The notes: generated by a model from the letters alone, not told the origin. A stretch of DNA of 64,000 nucleotides from Lacibacter sp. H407 (GCF_037892605.1 NZ_JBBKTU010000001.1:1116001-1180000), one strand, 5' to 3'. Shown: positions 1 to 7,629, counted from the stretch's first letter. Numbers and translations: made by a program.

Positions 1-31
1 ACTGTGAGCGATGAGCTTGGTAAATGCAGTA

Positions 32-106
32 GCACAGAGAACACGAAGTAATTTGTACAAAGAACACAAAGATGTTTTCTATTTCTCTGCAACTCTGCGT
101 GAAGCA
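32..106. repeat. Degenerate CACAGAGAACACGAAG-type interspersed repeat
   Basis: The stretch between the window edge and the first gene carries the words cacagagaacacgaag, caaagaacacaaag and ctctgcgtgaagc. Related words recur at 25182-25270, and the same CACGAA/TTCGTG core forms hairpins at 16700-16715 and 20467-20482. It encodes nothing visible. I read it as a decayed member of a dispersed intergenic repeat family. Its function is unknown; it could act at the RNA level downstream of the minus-strand methyltransferase. Confidence 0.4.
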
Positions 107-865
107 TTATTCCTCTAATGGAACCGCTACAAAATAATAATTCAGCTTCAGGTAATACTGTTCTTCAAACAAAGTTTTTGTAAGCGCTGCTTCCTGTTTC
201 AGATAATTCTTCAACAACGAAATGGTATAACCCAGCTCTGCAAAAAATGCAAAGAGTTCAGCAGGTGTTGTATCGTACACATCAGTACCACCTAATCCAC
301 ATTCGAAGATGATGACCGGCCGGTCCCGTTTGATCAACGCTGTTGCACCTTTCAATACGCCCAACTCCGCTCCTTCCACATCGATCTTCATAAAATCGAT
401 CTTCTTGTTTTGCTGCAACAGCACATCATCGAGTCTCGCTGTTTTTACTTCAATGGTTTCATCGGTTTCGTTGGTACGATCGTAGGTGCGTTTTTTAATA
501 CCGCTATACGATGGGTTGCTGGTAACATGGTTGAAACTGCTGCTGCCGTTTGCATCACTCAATGCCAGATCGTATAACACAATATTTTTCTGTTGCTGAT
601 ACTTGGTGCGAAGCGATTGATAAAAAACCGGCAATGGTTCAAACCCATAATGTGTACCGTTGGGCGATTGTTGCAACAGCACATCGAGTATATCGCCGGA
701 ATGTGTACCTACATCAACCGTGTTACTGTTAGCAGTGCATACTTTCCGGATGATCTGTTTGGTCTGACTGTCGTACTGTTGATTTTTTGTCAACGCAACA
801 GGCAGTTTTTTTACCAAACGTTTCAATCGCAATAAGATGCCGGTATTGAAAAACGTAACCATCAT
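107..865 (-). CDS. FkbM-family SAM-dependent methyltransferase
   Basis: The product is about 252 residues when started at the tandem ATGs at 865/862. The open frame runs further back to 1105, but that would overlap the divergent gene at 952 by over 150 bases and add a cysteine-rich, non-conserved leader, so I chose 865. A glycine motif (VDVGTHSGD) for SAM binding is followed by the acidic stretch FEPLP, then the FkbM hallmark MKIDVEGAELGVLKGA and IIFECGLGG. Members O-methylate sugars, lipids or polyketides; the substrate here cannot be read. The divergent neighbour is another methyltransferase, so the two may modify the same surface glycan. That pairing is inference. Confidence 0.85.
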   Translation of the reverse strand: MMVTFFNTGILLRLKRLVKKLPVALTKNQQYDSQTKQIIRKVCTANSNTVDVGTHSGDILDVLLQQSPNGTHYGFEPLPVFYQSLRTKYQQQKNIVLYDLALSDANGSSSFNHVTSNPSYSGIKKRTYDRTNETDETIEVKTARLDDVLLQQNKKIDFMKIDVEGAELGVLKGATALIKRDRPVIIFECGLGGTDVYDTTPAELFAFFAELGYTISLLKNYLKQEAALTKTLFEEQYYLKLNYYFVAVPLEE

Positions 866-930
866 CAAGCGTAAAAGGTTTTCTTCATTGATCCAAAACA
901 GCAAGATAACCTCTTTTACAGAGAAAGATT

Positions 931-937
931 TACTTTG
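931..937 (+). promoter_or_regulatory. Possible Bacteroidota -7 box (TACTTTG)
   Basis: TACTTTG lies 14 bases upstream of the ATG at 952, inside the 86-base divergent intergenic region. It differs from the TAnnTTTG consensus by one missing spacer base. The same heptamer sits 20 bases upstream of the gene at 4480. No clear -33 TTG is seen at the expected distance. Confidence 0.3.
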
Positions 938-951
938 CTGTAAATTCAACC

Positions 952-1791
952 ATGCAGCAGCTGAAAAAAATATACAATGCGGTTTTTCGTCCGGCGAAAC
1001 TGGCGCTGCTTGATTATGCGATACAGCCATCACCCGTGTACAGCAAACAACAACCGCATGATGCCTTGTATAAACAGATCGCTGCAAATAATAACAGCTA
1101 TGCACAATTGCTGAAAACAGTATTACACTATCAGCAACAGTTCGTTGCTATTCCAATCAACGAAGGAACAGATCATACAGTTGCTTCGTGGAAGAATAGT
1201 TTTTTTCCCGGGCTTGATATGGTGATGCTGTACAGTTTGCTTACAACACTGCAACCAAAACGATATGTTGAGATCGGCAGCGGAACCAGCACAAAGATCG
1301 CTGCAAAAACAAAAGCCGAACAACAACTTTCGTTTTCCATTACCTGTATCGATCCATCACCACGCAAAGAAATTACAGCCGTTGCGAATGAATGGTTGAA
1401 CGTTCCGTTGCAACAGGTTCCGCTTTCGTTGTTTGAAAATTTAGAACCGAATGATGTGTTGTTCTTTGATGGTTCGCATCTGTTACATGCCAACAGCGAT
1501 GTGCAATGGTTTTTTCTGGAACTGCTGCCACGGTTGAAAAAAGGCGTTGTGGTACAGGTGCATGATATTTATTTACCGTACGATTATCCGCAAAACATGT
1601 GCGACCGATTTTATGCCGAGCAATATATGCTGGCTGCGATGTTGTTGAGTAATCCTGATCGTTACGAAATACTTGCACCGAATTTTTATATGAGTGAAGA
1701 TGCAGAACTGAATAAAATTTTAGAACCCTTGTGGAAAGAGTTACCAGAAGTGGAGAAGCATGGGGGATCGTTTTGGTGGAGGGTGAAGTGA
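952..1791 (+). CDS. Class I SAM-dependent methyltransferase (Methyltransf_24-like)
   Basis: The product has 279 residues and no signal peptide. The SAM-binding motif YVEIGSGTSTK lies near residue 105, followed by an acidic motif II (CIDPSP). A central FFDGSH and a late VQVHDIYLPYDYP are typical of the TylF/Methyltransf_24 group, where the DGSH and HD residues belong to a metal or active-site region. The N-terminal 90 residues are helical and not assigned. It is transcribed divergently from the FkbM methyltransferase, consistent with a shared pathway such as polysaccharide decoration. A degenerate copy of this gene's 3' end seems to lie at 3694-3731. The family call is good; the substrate is unknown. 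Confidence 0.82.
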   Translation: MQQLKKIYNAVFRPAKLALLDYAIQPSPVYSKQQPHDALYKQIAANNNSYAQLLKTVLHYQQQFVAIPINEGTDHTVASWKNSFFPGLDMVMLYSLLTTLQPKRYVEIGSGTSTKIAAKTKAEQQLSFSITCIDPSPRKEITAVANEWLNVPLQQVPLSLFENLEPNDVLFFDGSHLLHANSDVQWFFLELLPRLKKGVVVQVHDIYLPYDYPQNMCDRFYAEQYMLAAMLLSNPDRYEILAPNFYMSEDAELNKILEPLWKELPEVEKHGGSFWWRVK

Positions 1792-1886
1792 GAAGTAAAT
1801 TAATGTTACAAATTTTGTCAAAGGGATTATTGTTTCGTAAACTAGCGGAAAAGACATTCAATTAAACATAAACGAAATACAGCCGA

Positions 1887-2981
1887 ATGAGTTTTTTAAA
1901 GAAATTTTTTGGTACAAAGGATGAACCGATAAAATCATACGATGACTTTTGGGCTTGGTTTGTAAAAAATGAAGCTGCCTTCTTTACTATAGTTAAAACT
2001 CGCAAAGACATTGAAAAACAATTCTTTGATAAGCTATCCCCAAAAATTGACGAATTGAAAGATGGCTATTTCTTTGTAACGGGTATGTACAATGATAATA
2101 CTGCTGAATTGGTAATAACAGCAGATGGAAACACAAAGAATATTGTGTTTGTTGAAGAACTGGTAAGCTCTGCTCCAAAAATTGACAGATGGAAATTTAC
2201 AGCATTAAAACCTGCTCTTGATCTGGAAGACGTAAATATCAGCATGTCTGGTCATGAGTTCAATGGCACAAACTTATTTTTTTATTCAAATGATAATCCT
2301 GCCTATCCTGATGAAGTAGATATTTCAATTATTCATCATGATCTTACTGATGAAAACAGAAAGCAGATTAGTACCGGTGTTTATGTATTTCTCGACAACT
2401 ATTTAGGTGAGCTTGATTTTGCTAACAACATCGACAGTATAAGTATAGTTGGCACACAAGAAGCAGAGAAAGAACCAATTCCCATTTCAAAACTGAAAGA
2501 CTTTCTTAACTGGCGTCAAAAAGAGTTTGTTGAAAAGTATGAAGCAGTTCGCTATAATACAGAAAACGACAATTACTCAATGCTCGAAGCCGAACTGGAA
2601 AGTGGTAATAAATTGTTTGCTGTTATCAATACCGAATTATTGGAGTGGGACAGTAGAGCATCTCATCCCTGGATGGCTATCGTAACGCTTAAGTATGATG
2701 GCATCAATAATAACGGAATGCCAAGTGATGAAGATTATGAGCTTTTAAATAAAATTGAAGAAGAAATCGCACTAGACCTTAAAGACATAGATGGGTATCT
2801 TAACGTTGGTCGGCAAACAGCAAATGGAGAGAGGGAAATCTACTTCGCTTGTAAAGACTTTCGCAAACCATCAAAAGTGTTTTATAAAGTACAGCAATCG
2901 TACTCTGCCAATTTTGAAATTGAGTACGATATTTATAAAGACAAGTATTGGCAATTATTTGAAAGGTTTATGGAGAAATAA
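1887..2981 (+). CDS. DUF695-like cytosolic protein of unknown function
   Basis: The product has 364 residues, is acidic, and lacks a signal peptide or membrane segment. The N-terminal half (to about residue 190) is rich in D/E/N with a WAWF motif near residue 27. The C-terminal third starts HPWMAIVTLKYDG and runs through GYLNVGRQTANGEREIYFAC, the pattern I associate with DUF695-type domains in Bacteroidota. No catalytic motif is evident. It is the first gene of a patch of small unknown genes between the methyltransferase and the Tudor-like gene, and is followed directly by the first copy of a 68-bp hairpin repeat. The gene is real by length and codon pattern; the DUF assignment is tentative. 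Confidence 0.6.
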   Translation: MSFLKKFFGTKDEPIKSYDDFWAWFVKNEAAFFTIVKTRKDIEKQFFDKLSPKIDELKDGYFFVTGMYNDNTAELVITADGNTKNIVFVEELVSSAPKIDRWKFTALKPALDLEDVNISMSGHEFNGTNLFFYSNDNPAYPDEVDISIIHHDLTDENRKQISTGVYVFLDNYLGELDFANNIDSISIVGTQEAEKEPIPISKLKDFLNWRQKEFVEKYEAVRYNTENDNYSMLEAELESGNKLFAVINTELLEWDSRASHPWMAIVTLKYDGINNNGMPSDEDYELLNKIEEEIALDLKDIDGYLNVGRQTANGEREIYFACKDFRKPSKVFYKVQQSYSANFEIEYDIYKDKYWQLFERFMEK

Positions 2982-2983
2982 TC

Positions 2984-3051
2984 GCAAAGATGTCTGACGT
3001 CTTAGCGACGTCCTGACATCAGCCTCCGATATTCGGAGAGGTAGTGCTGTC
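2984..3051. repeat. 68-bp hairpin repeat, copy A
   Basis: This sequence starts three bases after the stop of the preceding gene and matches 4308-4375 at 66 of 68 positions. It contains two small hairpins: GACGTC-ttagc-GACGTC and CTCCGA-tat-TCGGAG. The two substitutions between copies fall at the loop of the first hairpin, so both stems are kept. After position 3051 the similarity to copy B breaks off, so copy A looks truncated. It could be a REP/MITE-like element or an RNA structural element. Confidence 0.8.
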
Positions 3052-3128
3052 GCCGTTGTTGGTGTTACAATCGCTGAACATTGCACAAAGCTTCGGATAC
3101 TAGTCGACATTTCTATTGAAACGTTTAA

Positions 3129-3560
3129 ATGAAATTAATTTTCAAGATATTGTTTGGTATTGGCAGTCTTCTTTTACTGTTATATCTGTTTTTTAAGGTT
3201 CGACAAGAAATGCAATATGAAGAGTCTATCACTATCACTGCAAATTATATGCAGTATGCATGTGGTGACTGCAGCATAGATATGAAAGTTATTAAAGTTG
3301 ACAACGAAAAATTTAATTTCATTATTGGCAGAGACGTTTTCCCAATTCCAAAAGAAAAAGGATTTTCAGAGTTTTGTGATTTTGTCATGAGAAGTTACTA
3401 TGATTCCCGGTTCAAAGAAAATGAAACCATTCAAAATTTTATTTTAAGTGGCCGCCTTCATAAATATCCAAGGAAAGGCCTTTTCGAAAGTTGTCATGGG
3501 ACGCCCTATTTCACAGTTGAGAAAATTAAATATGGCAATGGCAACTGGAAATATTTTTAA
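3129..3560 (+). CDS. Small membrane-anchored protein of unknown function
   Basis: The product has 143 residues. Residues 5-23 are a hydrophobic segment (ILFGIGSLLLLLYLFF) preceded by lysines and followed by KVRQE, which suggests one N-terminal membrane anchor. The rest is a soluble domain with a CGDCS motif near residue 46 and a third cysteine in SCHGTPYF near residue 125; these could form a disulphide or bind metal. I do not recognise the family. It lies between the two hairpin repeats, consistent with laterally acquired or fast-turnover DNA. The gene call is supported by frame length and a plausible topology only. Confidence 0.55.
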   Translation: MKLIFKILFGIGSLLLLLYLFFKVRQEMQYEESITITANYMQYACGDCSIDMKVIKVDNEKFNFIIGRDVFPIPKEKGFSEFCDFVMRSYYDSRFKENETIQNFILSGRLHKYPRKGLFESCHGTPYFTVEKIKYGNGNWKYF

Positions 3561-3693
3561 TTACGGCGTCGTTGGCCGCATGATCGACAAGCATGACTAA
3601 TATTATTTCCTACGCCATTGTTAGTCGCCTGACCAATCAACAACCAAACATGTTCATAAAAACAAATCATCAACCCAAATGCGTTAGAAAAAC

Positions 3694-3731
3694 TGGGAAG
3701 ACATTTTGGATGAGGGTGGGGTAAGAAGTAA
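3694..3731 (+). pseudogene. Degenerate copy of the 3' end of the methyltransferase at 952
   Basis: The segment ending in ttttggatgagggtggggtaagaagtaa closely resembles ttttggtggagggtgaagtgagaagtaa at the end of the methyltransferase gene (about 1771-1798). Upstream, gaaaaactgggaagacat parallels gaagtggagaagcat. The reading frame is interrupted. It looks like the tail of a duplicated methyltransferase gene whose body is gone. The similarity is short, so coincidence is possible. Confidence 0.35.
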
Positions 3732-3737
3732 CTAACT

Positions 3738-4211
3738 ATGCAGAATTTTATTTACATATTGATAACCTGTCTGATATTGGTAATGTGGTTTCTTTGGAGA
3801 GTCTATGGAAAAATTTTATTAAATCGAGAAGTAAGAATAAGTCATATCGGTGATGTTGATCCTCACTCAATTGGCAATCTGAAATATTCGAAAGATACAA
3901 TTGAAGTAAGGTTTACACGCAATACCAAGTTGTTTTCGTTGGATCAAATAGTCAAAATAAAAGCATATTCACTAACTACCTGGGGGTTGGAACAATTTGA
4001 GCAAATCGAAATTAATTTTGATAATGCTAATAGAATAATTTTTGATGGCTCCTTAAAAGAACACAGGGACTTTATAGAAGTGATAATTTCAAAGCTGGAT
4101 ATCTCAGCCGTAACCTTACGCTGGGGACGGTTACCTCATCTAGGCGATAAAGAAAATAGAGATACGATATTTGATAAAGAAAAATCAAACGGCAAGCCGC
4201 TTTCATTTTAA
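3738..4211 (+). CDS. Small single-pass membrane protein of unknown function
   Basis: The product has 157 residues. It opens with a hydrophobic helix (residues 4-20, IYILITCLILVMWFLW) followed by basic residues, then a mainly beta, hydrophilic domain with a WGLEQFEQIEINF stretch. The overall shape resembles PH-like membrane proteins (an anchor followed by a small beta domain), but no diagnostic motif is present. It is the last of the unknown genes in this patch and is followed by an inverted repeat (GTGGTTG at 4234-4240 and CAACCAC at 4252-4258) and the second hairpin repeat. No function is assigned. Confidence 0.55.
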   Translation: MQNFIYILITCLILVMWFLWRVYGKILLNREVRISHIGDVDPHSIGNLKYSKDTIEVRFTRNTKLFSLDQIVKIKAYSLTTWGLEQFEQIEINFDNANRIIFDGSLKEHRDFIEVIISKLDISAVTLRWGRLPHLGDKENRDTIFDKEKSNGKPLSF

Positions 4212-4233
4212 GAAATCATCAACACAAGTGCAT

Positions 4234-4258
4234 GTGGTTGGTCTAGCGACACAACCAC
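4234..4258. repeat. Inverted repeat GTGGTTG / CAACCAC
   Basis: A perfect 7-base stem with an 11-base loop lies 22 bases after the stop of the preceding gene. No T-run follows, so it is not a classic intrinsic terminator. A (TTCA)4 microsatellite lies just downstream at 4273-4288. Confidence 0.45.
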
Positions 4259-4307
4259 GGCGGGCTTCATCTTTCATTCATTCATTCAATCATTGCTGAT
4301 CACCATT

Positions 4308-4398
4308 GCAAAGATGTCTGACGTCTCAACGACGTCCTGACATCAGCCTCCGATATTCGGAGAGGTAGTGCTGTCAGGACCTTGCAAAGGTCAGACAG
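4308..4398. repeat. Hairpin repeat, copy B (longer form)
   Basis: Positions 4308-4375 match copy A (66/68). This copy continues into a further hairpin: CTGTC (4371-4375), ag, GACCTT (4378-4383), loop gca, AAGGTC (4387-4392), a, GACAG (4394-4398), a nested 11-pair stem. Three consecutive hairpins in about 90 bases suggest a structured element or a small non-autonomous mobile element. No target-site duplication is evident. Confidence 0.75.
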
Positions 4399-4428
4399 CT
4401 TCGAAAACTGTATGAATCGCAACAACAG

Positions 4429-4459
4429 TTGTTTCATTTCCCATTTCAGTTGTACTTTG
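4429..4459 (+). promoter_or_regulatory. Possible sigma-ABfr-type promoter
   Basis: TTG at 4429-4431 is followed after 21 bases by TACTTTG at 4453-4459, close to the Bacteroidota pattern TTG-N17-23-TAnnTTTG but one spacer base short. It ends 20 bases before the ATG at 4480, which supports that start over the in-frame ATG at 4429 that this promoter would cut off. Confidence 0.4.
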
Positions 4460-4479
4460 CTCTTCCAAAATTTTCGAAC

Positions 4480-5025
4480 ATGGAACAAACAAACCTCGGC
4501 ATCGGCACACGCCTGCAACATACACAACACGGTCCCGGTGTGATCGTTGGCATTCGTTACGCCACGTATTTAATTTCGTTCATCCACAGCGGTATAAAAG
4601 AAATTGACAAAACCGATACAGCACTGGATGAGATAATCCCCGAAAATGTAACCGAAGAAATTGAAACGCACAGCGAAGTAGAAAAATCGCTGTTGAAAAT
4701 TTTACGTTTGTGGAATGGCGTGAGCGAAGTGGTGCCGCTCGGCGAAAAATGGGAAGGCGGCACCATGCTCCTGCAACCCAAAGACAAATCACTCAAGCCC
4801 AAAGAAATTCCTGTGGAAGATTTCTTTCACAAAATTGTGATGCTTCGTGATCGTTTGCGTGTGTTGGAACAAAACATCAACAGCAACAAAACCCTCAGCG
4901 ACGAAGAGAAAGTAAACATTCAGCAATATATTACCCGTTGCTACGGTTCACTCACCACTTTCAACGTGCTGTTCAAAAACAAAGAACAGTGGTTTGTAGG
5001 TGAAAAAAGTAACAAAGAAGAGTAA
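4480..5025 (+). CDS. Conserved hypothetical protein with Tudor/SH3-like N-terminus
   Basis: The product has 181 residues from the ATG at 4480; an upstream in-frame ATG at 4429 would add a hydrophobic leader (MFHFPFQLYF) encoded by promoter-like DNA. The N-terminus (GTRLQHTQHGPGVIVGI) resembles the small barrel found at the C-terminus of UvrD/PcrA helicases and in CarD-like proteins, which often bind RNA polymerase or nucleic acid. The C-terminal half is helical and charged (VMLRDRLRVLEQNI). It is cytosolic and monocistronic, ending in a strong terminator. The fold suggestion is inference from the G-H-G-G-V pattern. I do not know a characterised orthologue. Confidence 0.6.
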   Translation: MEQTNLGIGTRLQHTQHGPGVIVGIRYATYLISFIHSGIKEIDKTDTALDEIIPENVTEEIETHSEVEKSLLKILRLWNGVSEVVPLGEKWEGGTMLLQPKDKSLKPKEIPVEDFFHKIVMLRDRLRVLEQNINSNKTLSDEEKVNIQQYITRCYGSLTTFNVLFKNKEQWFVGEKSNKEE

Positions 5026-5030
5026 ACAGA

Positions 5031-5059
5031 AAGACCGCACCAGTGCGGCCTTTGTTTTT
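5031..5059 (+). terminator. Intrinsic terminator between convergent genes
   Basis: The hairpin CCGCA-ccag-TGCGG is extended by flanking AAAG/CTTT pairs and followed by tttgttttt on the plus strand. It starts five bases after the stop at 5025. It faces the convergent minus-strand gene ending at 5074 and may serve both directions, although the minus-strand T-run is weaker. Confidence 0.8.
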
Positions 5060-5073
5060 CGCATAAAACTTTT

Positions 5074-5811
5074 TTACAAATGCGCCTGTGCAACTACTTC
5101 CTGCTCCAGTTGCTTTGCTTTCGGGAAGAGAATATTATTCTCCAGATGAATATGCGTGTGCAGATCATCTTCAAACTCTTTCAGCTTGGCATATAACACA
5201 CGATAGGTGTTGCAGGCTTCCGGCGGTGCCGTGTACTGATCGCTGAGCGTAGCAATTTGATGAAAATGATCGCCGGCAAATTCATGCTCGGCTTCCATCA
5301 TGGTAATGGGATTTTTTACAGTACCGAAATGCGGTGCCTGAATTTTTACGTTGTTTCGTTTGGCGGCTGCCAGTTGGTTTACATAGGGAAATAAGATGAT
5401 CTCTTCTTTTTCGAGATGATGCGCCAGCTCATCGGCTACTTCGTTGTACAAACGTGCAATGGCTTTTGTTTCCGGACGATGGGCTCCGTGTACCAATGCA
5501 ACTTTGTTGGCATATTGGCGGATGAGTTCGAGATTACCGGTTACATAACCATGATGTTTCTCTACAATATAATTCGCCAGTTTATCCAGCGACCACTCGT
5601 TGAAATTTGTATCGGTTGTTTGTACTGATTCACCAATGCGATTCAGTTCTTCCGTCAACTGATCGTAAGAGATATTCTTTTTTACACAGATCTCTTCTAC
5701 AGTTACTTTACCGCCACAGCAAAAGTCGATGCCGAATTTTTTAAACACATCGGCCGTACGGTAATCTTCGGTTACGAGTTCGGCCACGGTTCTTTCGTTT
5801 GTTGCATTCAT
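5074..5811 (-). CDS. ric: Iron-sulfur cluster repair di-iron protein (RIC/ScdA/YtfE family)
   Basis: The product has 245 residues. An N-terminal ScdA_N/DUF542 domain (residues 8-60) carries VAELVTEDYRTADVF and the double cysteine DFCCGGK. A hemerythrin-like four-helix domain follows with the expected histidines (EKHHGYV, VHGAHRPE, HHLEKEE, EAEHEFAGDHFH, HIHLENNILFPKA) for a non-haem di-iron centre. Family members restore Fe-S clusters damaged by nitric oxide or peroxide in the cytoplasm. Length and architecture match full-length members. A TAGTTTCG word (one mismatch to TAnnTTTG) lies about 20 bases upstream of the ATG. NO-responsive regulation is usual for the family, but no operator is recognised here. 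Confidence 0.93.
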   Translation of the reverse strand: MNATNERTVAELVTEDYRTADVFKKFGIDFCCGGKVTVEEICVKKNISYDQLTEELNRIGESVQTTDTNFNEWSLDKLANYIVEKHHGYVTGNLELIRQYANKVALVHGAHRPETKAIARLYNEVADELAHHLEKEEIILFPYVNQLAAAKRNNVKIQAPHFGTVKNPITMMEAEHEFAGDHFHQIATLSDQYTAPPEACNTYRVLYAKLKEFEDDLHTHIHLENNILFPKAKQLEQEVVAQAHL

Positions 5812-5926
5812 GATTTGATTGAATTTGTTGCAACGAAACTACTGCCGTTCGCAGCCCCGCTTTATGAGGCAAATCATAAAGTGAAGGTTTTACGAAACCA
5901 TTACAAAGCGTTGAAGAAAGGGAAAT

Positions 5927-6400
5927 TTACACCAGGCTTTTTTCCATGTACACCACACCGTCGAGTGGGTTGGTGTAATAAGCCGTTGATTCCAGGAAAC
6001 CGATCTGCTGATAGAGCCGTATGGCGGGTTGCAGTTTTTCCAGTGTGTCGAGTTTCATTTTGGTATAGCCCAGCTGTACAGCATCTTTCAATAATTGCTC
6101 AACTAAAACTTTACCGATTTTGTGTTTGCGGTAATGCGGACGCACATACAACCGTTTCATCTCACAGGCGCCACGTTCCACCAACGGTGCCAACGCAATA
6201 CAGCCTGCTACTTCGCTGTTCCATTTGGCAATGTACAATACCCCTCTTGGCGGACCATACTTGCGCAGTGGAAATTTTATTTCATCATCAATATTCTGAA
6301 AGCAAAGATCTTCGTCCAGCTCCTGCTCATATTCTTTAAACAGCTTTCGTACCTCATCCAATAACCACCCTTCCTGCTGTATATAAATTAACTCCGTCAT
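5927..6400 (-). CDS. GNAT-family N-acetyltransferase
   Basis: The product has 157 residues, a full single-domain GNAT. The acetyl-CoA binding region is visible as RLYVRPHYRKHKIGKVL (a variant of the Q/RxxGxG/A pyrophosphate loop), followed by the beta-5/alpha-4 signature LQPAIRLYQQIGF. The N-terminus (EVRKLFKEYEQEL) matches the start of small MarR-associated or amino-acid acetyltransferases. The substrate is unknown. It is transcribed divergently from the dipeptidase at 6442 with only 41 bases between, and a perfect TAAGTTTG box lies on the minus strand in that gap. Confidence 0.88.
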   Translation of the reverse strand: MTELIYIQQEGWLLDEVRKLFKEYEQELDEDLCFQNIDDEIKFPLRKYGPPRGVLYIAKWNSEVAGCIALAPLVERGACEMKRLYVRPHYRKHKIGKVLVEQLLKDAVQLGYTKMKLDTLEKLQPAIRLYQQIGFLESTAYYTNPLDGVVYMEKSLV

Positions 6401-6417
6401 TTGTTATATCTTAACTG

Positions 6418-6425
6418 CAAACTTA
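6418..6425 (-). promoter_or_regulatory. -7 box TAAGTTTG for the acetyltransferase gene
   Basis: On the minus strand this reads TAAGTTTG, an exact match to the Bacteroidota TAnnTTTG -7 element, 17 bases before the ATG at 6400. No convincing TTG -33 element is seen, because the expected position lies inside the divergent dipeptidase gene. Confidence 0.4.
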
Positions 6426-6441
6426 CAACCTTTCACTGCTT

Positions 6442-7629
6442 ATGCTGCTACGAATTCTATGCTTTCTGTTAATTCCCTGTTGCATGCAGGCACAGAAACA
6501 TCAACGCATTCACAAATCGGCTGTGCTGATTGATACACACAATGATATTCCTTCGTCTGCCATTGAGAAAAAAGCAGTGTTTGATACCGATCTGCGTGGT
6601 AAAACACATTCCGATCTTAACCGTATGTTCAAAGGCGGACTGGATGCACAGATGTTTTCCATTTTCTGTGATGGTGAACAGAAAGATCCGTATGCATATG
6701 CCAATCAGGAAATCGACAGTGTGTATGCATGGGTGCAACGCAATCCAACAAAGATGATGATGGTGTATTCAGCAGCCGATCTTACAACGGCTCTCAAACA
6801 AAAAAAACTGGGTGCATTGCTGGGTGTGGAAGGTGGGCATATGATTGAAAATGATCTTACCAAATTCGAAGCATTGTACAAACGGGGCATGCGGTACATG
6901 ACCATTACCTGGAATAATTCCACGCCATGGGCTACGAGTGCAGCCGACGAAACAACCCCGGGCGGTGCTGTTAACAGCGAAGGAAAAAAGGGTTTGACTG
7001 AATTTGGAAGAACTGTTATCAAACGAATGAATGAATTAGGTGTGATGGTAGACATCAGTCATGCAGGTGAACAAACATTCTGGGACATTGTAAGTCTTTC
7101 AACCAAGCCTATTATTGCTTCGCATAGTTGTGTGTGGACCATTTGTCCGCACCGACGCAATTTAAAAGATGAGCAGATCAAAGCCATTGCAAAAACCGGT
7201 GGCGTGATCTTCCTGAATTTTTATGCAGGCTTTCTCGACAGCAGTTATGAACGGAAGATGGGTGTGTTTCTGCAGCAACGCAAAGCCGAAGTAGATTCAT
7301 TAGTACAAAACAATGTGCAGCGAGATTATGCACGCATGATGGTGGGCGAAAAATACAAATCAATCACGGATGCTATGCGTCCGTCACTGGCGCTGCTTAT
7401 CGATCATCTCGATTACATTGTAAAGCTGGTGGGTGTTGATCATGTTGGGATGGGAAGCGATTTTGACGGTATCTCCGCTGCACCGCTGCAATTAAATGGA
7501 GTAGAAGATTATCCGCTTATTACAAAAGCATTATTGGAACGGGGTTACAGTAAGAAAGATATCAGGAAAATATTAGGTGGTAATTTTATAAGAGTGTTTG
7601 AAGCGAATATGAAAAATACTAAGCAGTGA
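6442..7629 (+). CDS. Exported membrane-dipeptidase-type enzyme (peptidase M19)
   Basis: The product has 395 residues. Residues 1-18 form a signal peptide ending in MQAQ. Zinc ligands of renal-dipeptidase-like enzymes are all present: the HxD in IDTHNDIP, the glutamate of GVEGGH, the histidine of ASHSCVW and the histidine-arginine pair of PHRRNLKDEQ, followed by GMGSDFDG. The family hydrolyses dipeptides, often with D-residues or dehydropeptides, outside the cytoplasm. Length fits complete family members. It is the first of many exported peptide/amide hydrolases in the window. Confidence 0.93.
   Translation: MLLRILCFLLIPCCMQAQKHQRIHKSAVLIDTHNDIPSSAIEKKAVFDTDLRGKTHSDLNRMFKGGLDAQMFSIFCDGEQKDPYAYANQEIDSVYAWVQRNPTKMMMVYSAADLTTALKQKKLGALLGVEGGHMIENDLTKFEALYKRGMRYMTITWNNSTPWATSAADETTPGGAVNSEGKKGLTEFGRTVIKRMNELGVMVDISHAGEQTFWDIVSLSTKPIIASHSCVWTICPHRRNLKDEQIKAIAKTGGVIFLNFYAGFLDSSYERKMGVFLQQRKAEVDSLVQNNVQRDYARMMVGEKYKSITDAMRPSLALLIDHLDYIVKLVGVDHVGMGSDFDGISAAPLQLNGVEDYPLITKALLERGYSKKDIRKILGGNFIRVFEANMKNTKQ

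Noticed and set aside
866-1105. Extending the FkbM methyltransferase start to 1105
   Set aside because: The extension overlaps the divergent gene and adds a cysteine- and valine-rich leader with no family support.
1373-1861. 162-residue minus-strand frame
   Set aside because: It is antisense to the methyltransferase coding region, with no recognisable motif.
4273-4288. (TTCA)4 microsatellite as a phase-variation switch
   Set aside because: It lies outside any coding frame and is not between promoter boxes, with only four units.
2984-4375. CRISPR array from the repeated 68-mer
   Set aside because: There are only two copies, 1.3 kb apart with genes between, and no cas genes.
2982-4480. Integron-like cassette array (small unknown genes each followed by an inverted repeat)
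   Set aside because: No GTTRRRY/RYYYAAC core pairs, no attI and no integrase gene are visible; the 3' structures are unlike each other.
5815-6339. 174-residue plus-strand frame
   Set aside because: It lies antisense over the acetyltransferase gene, has a composition unlike a real protein, and is interrupted as a family; the minus-strand GNAT explains the openness.
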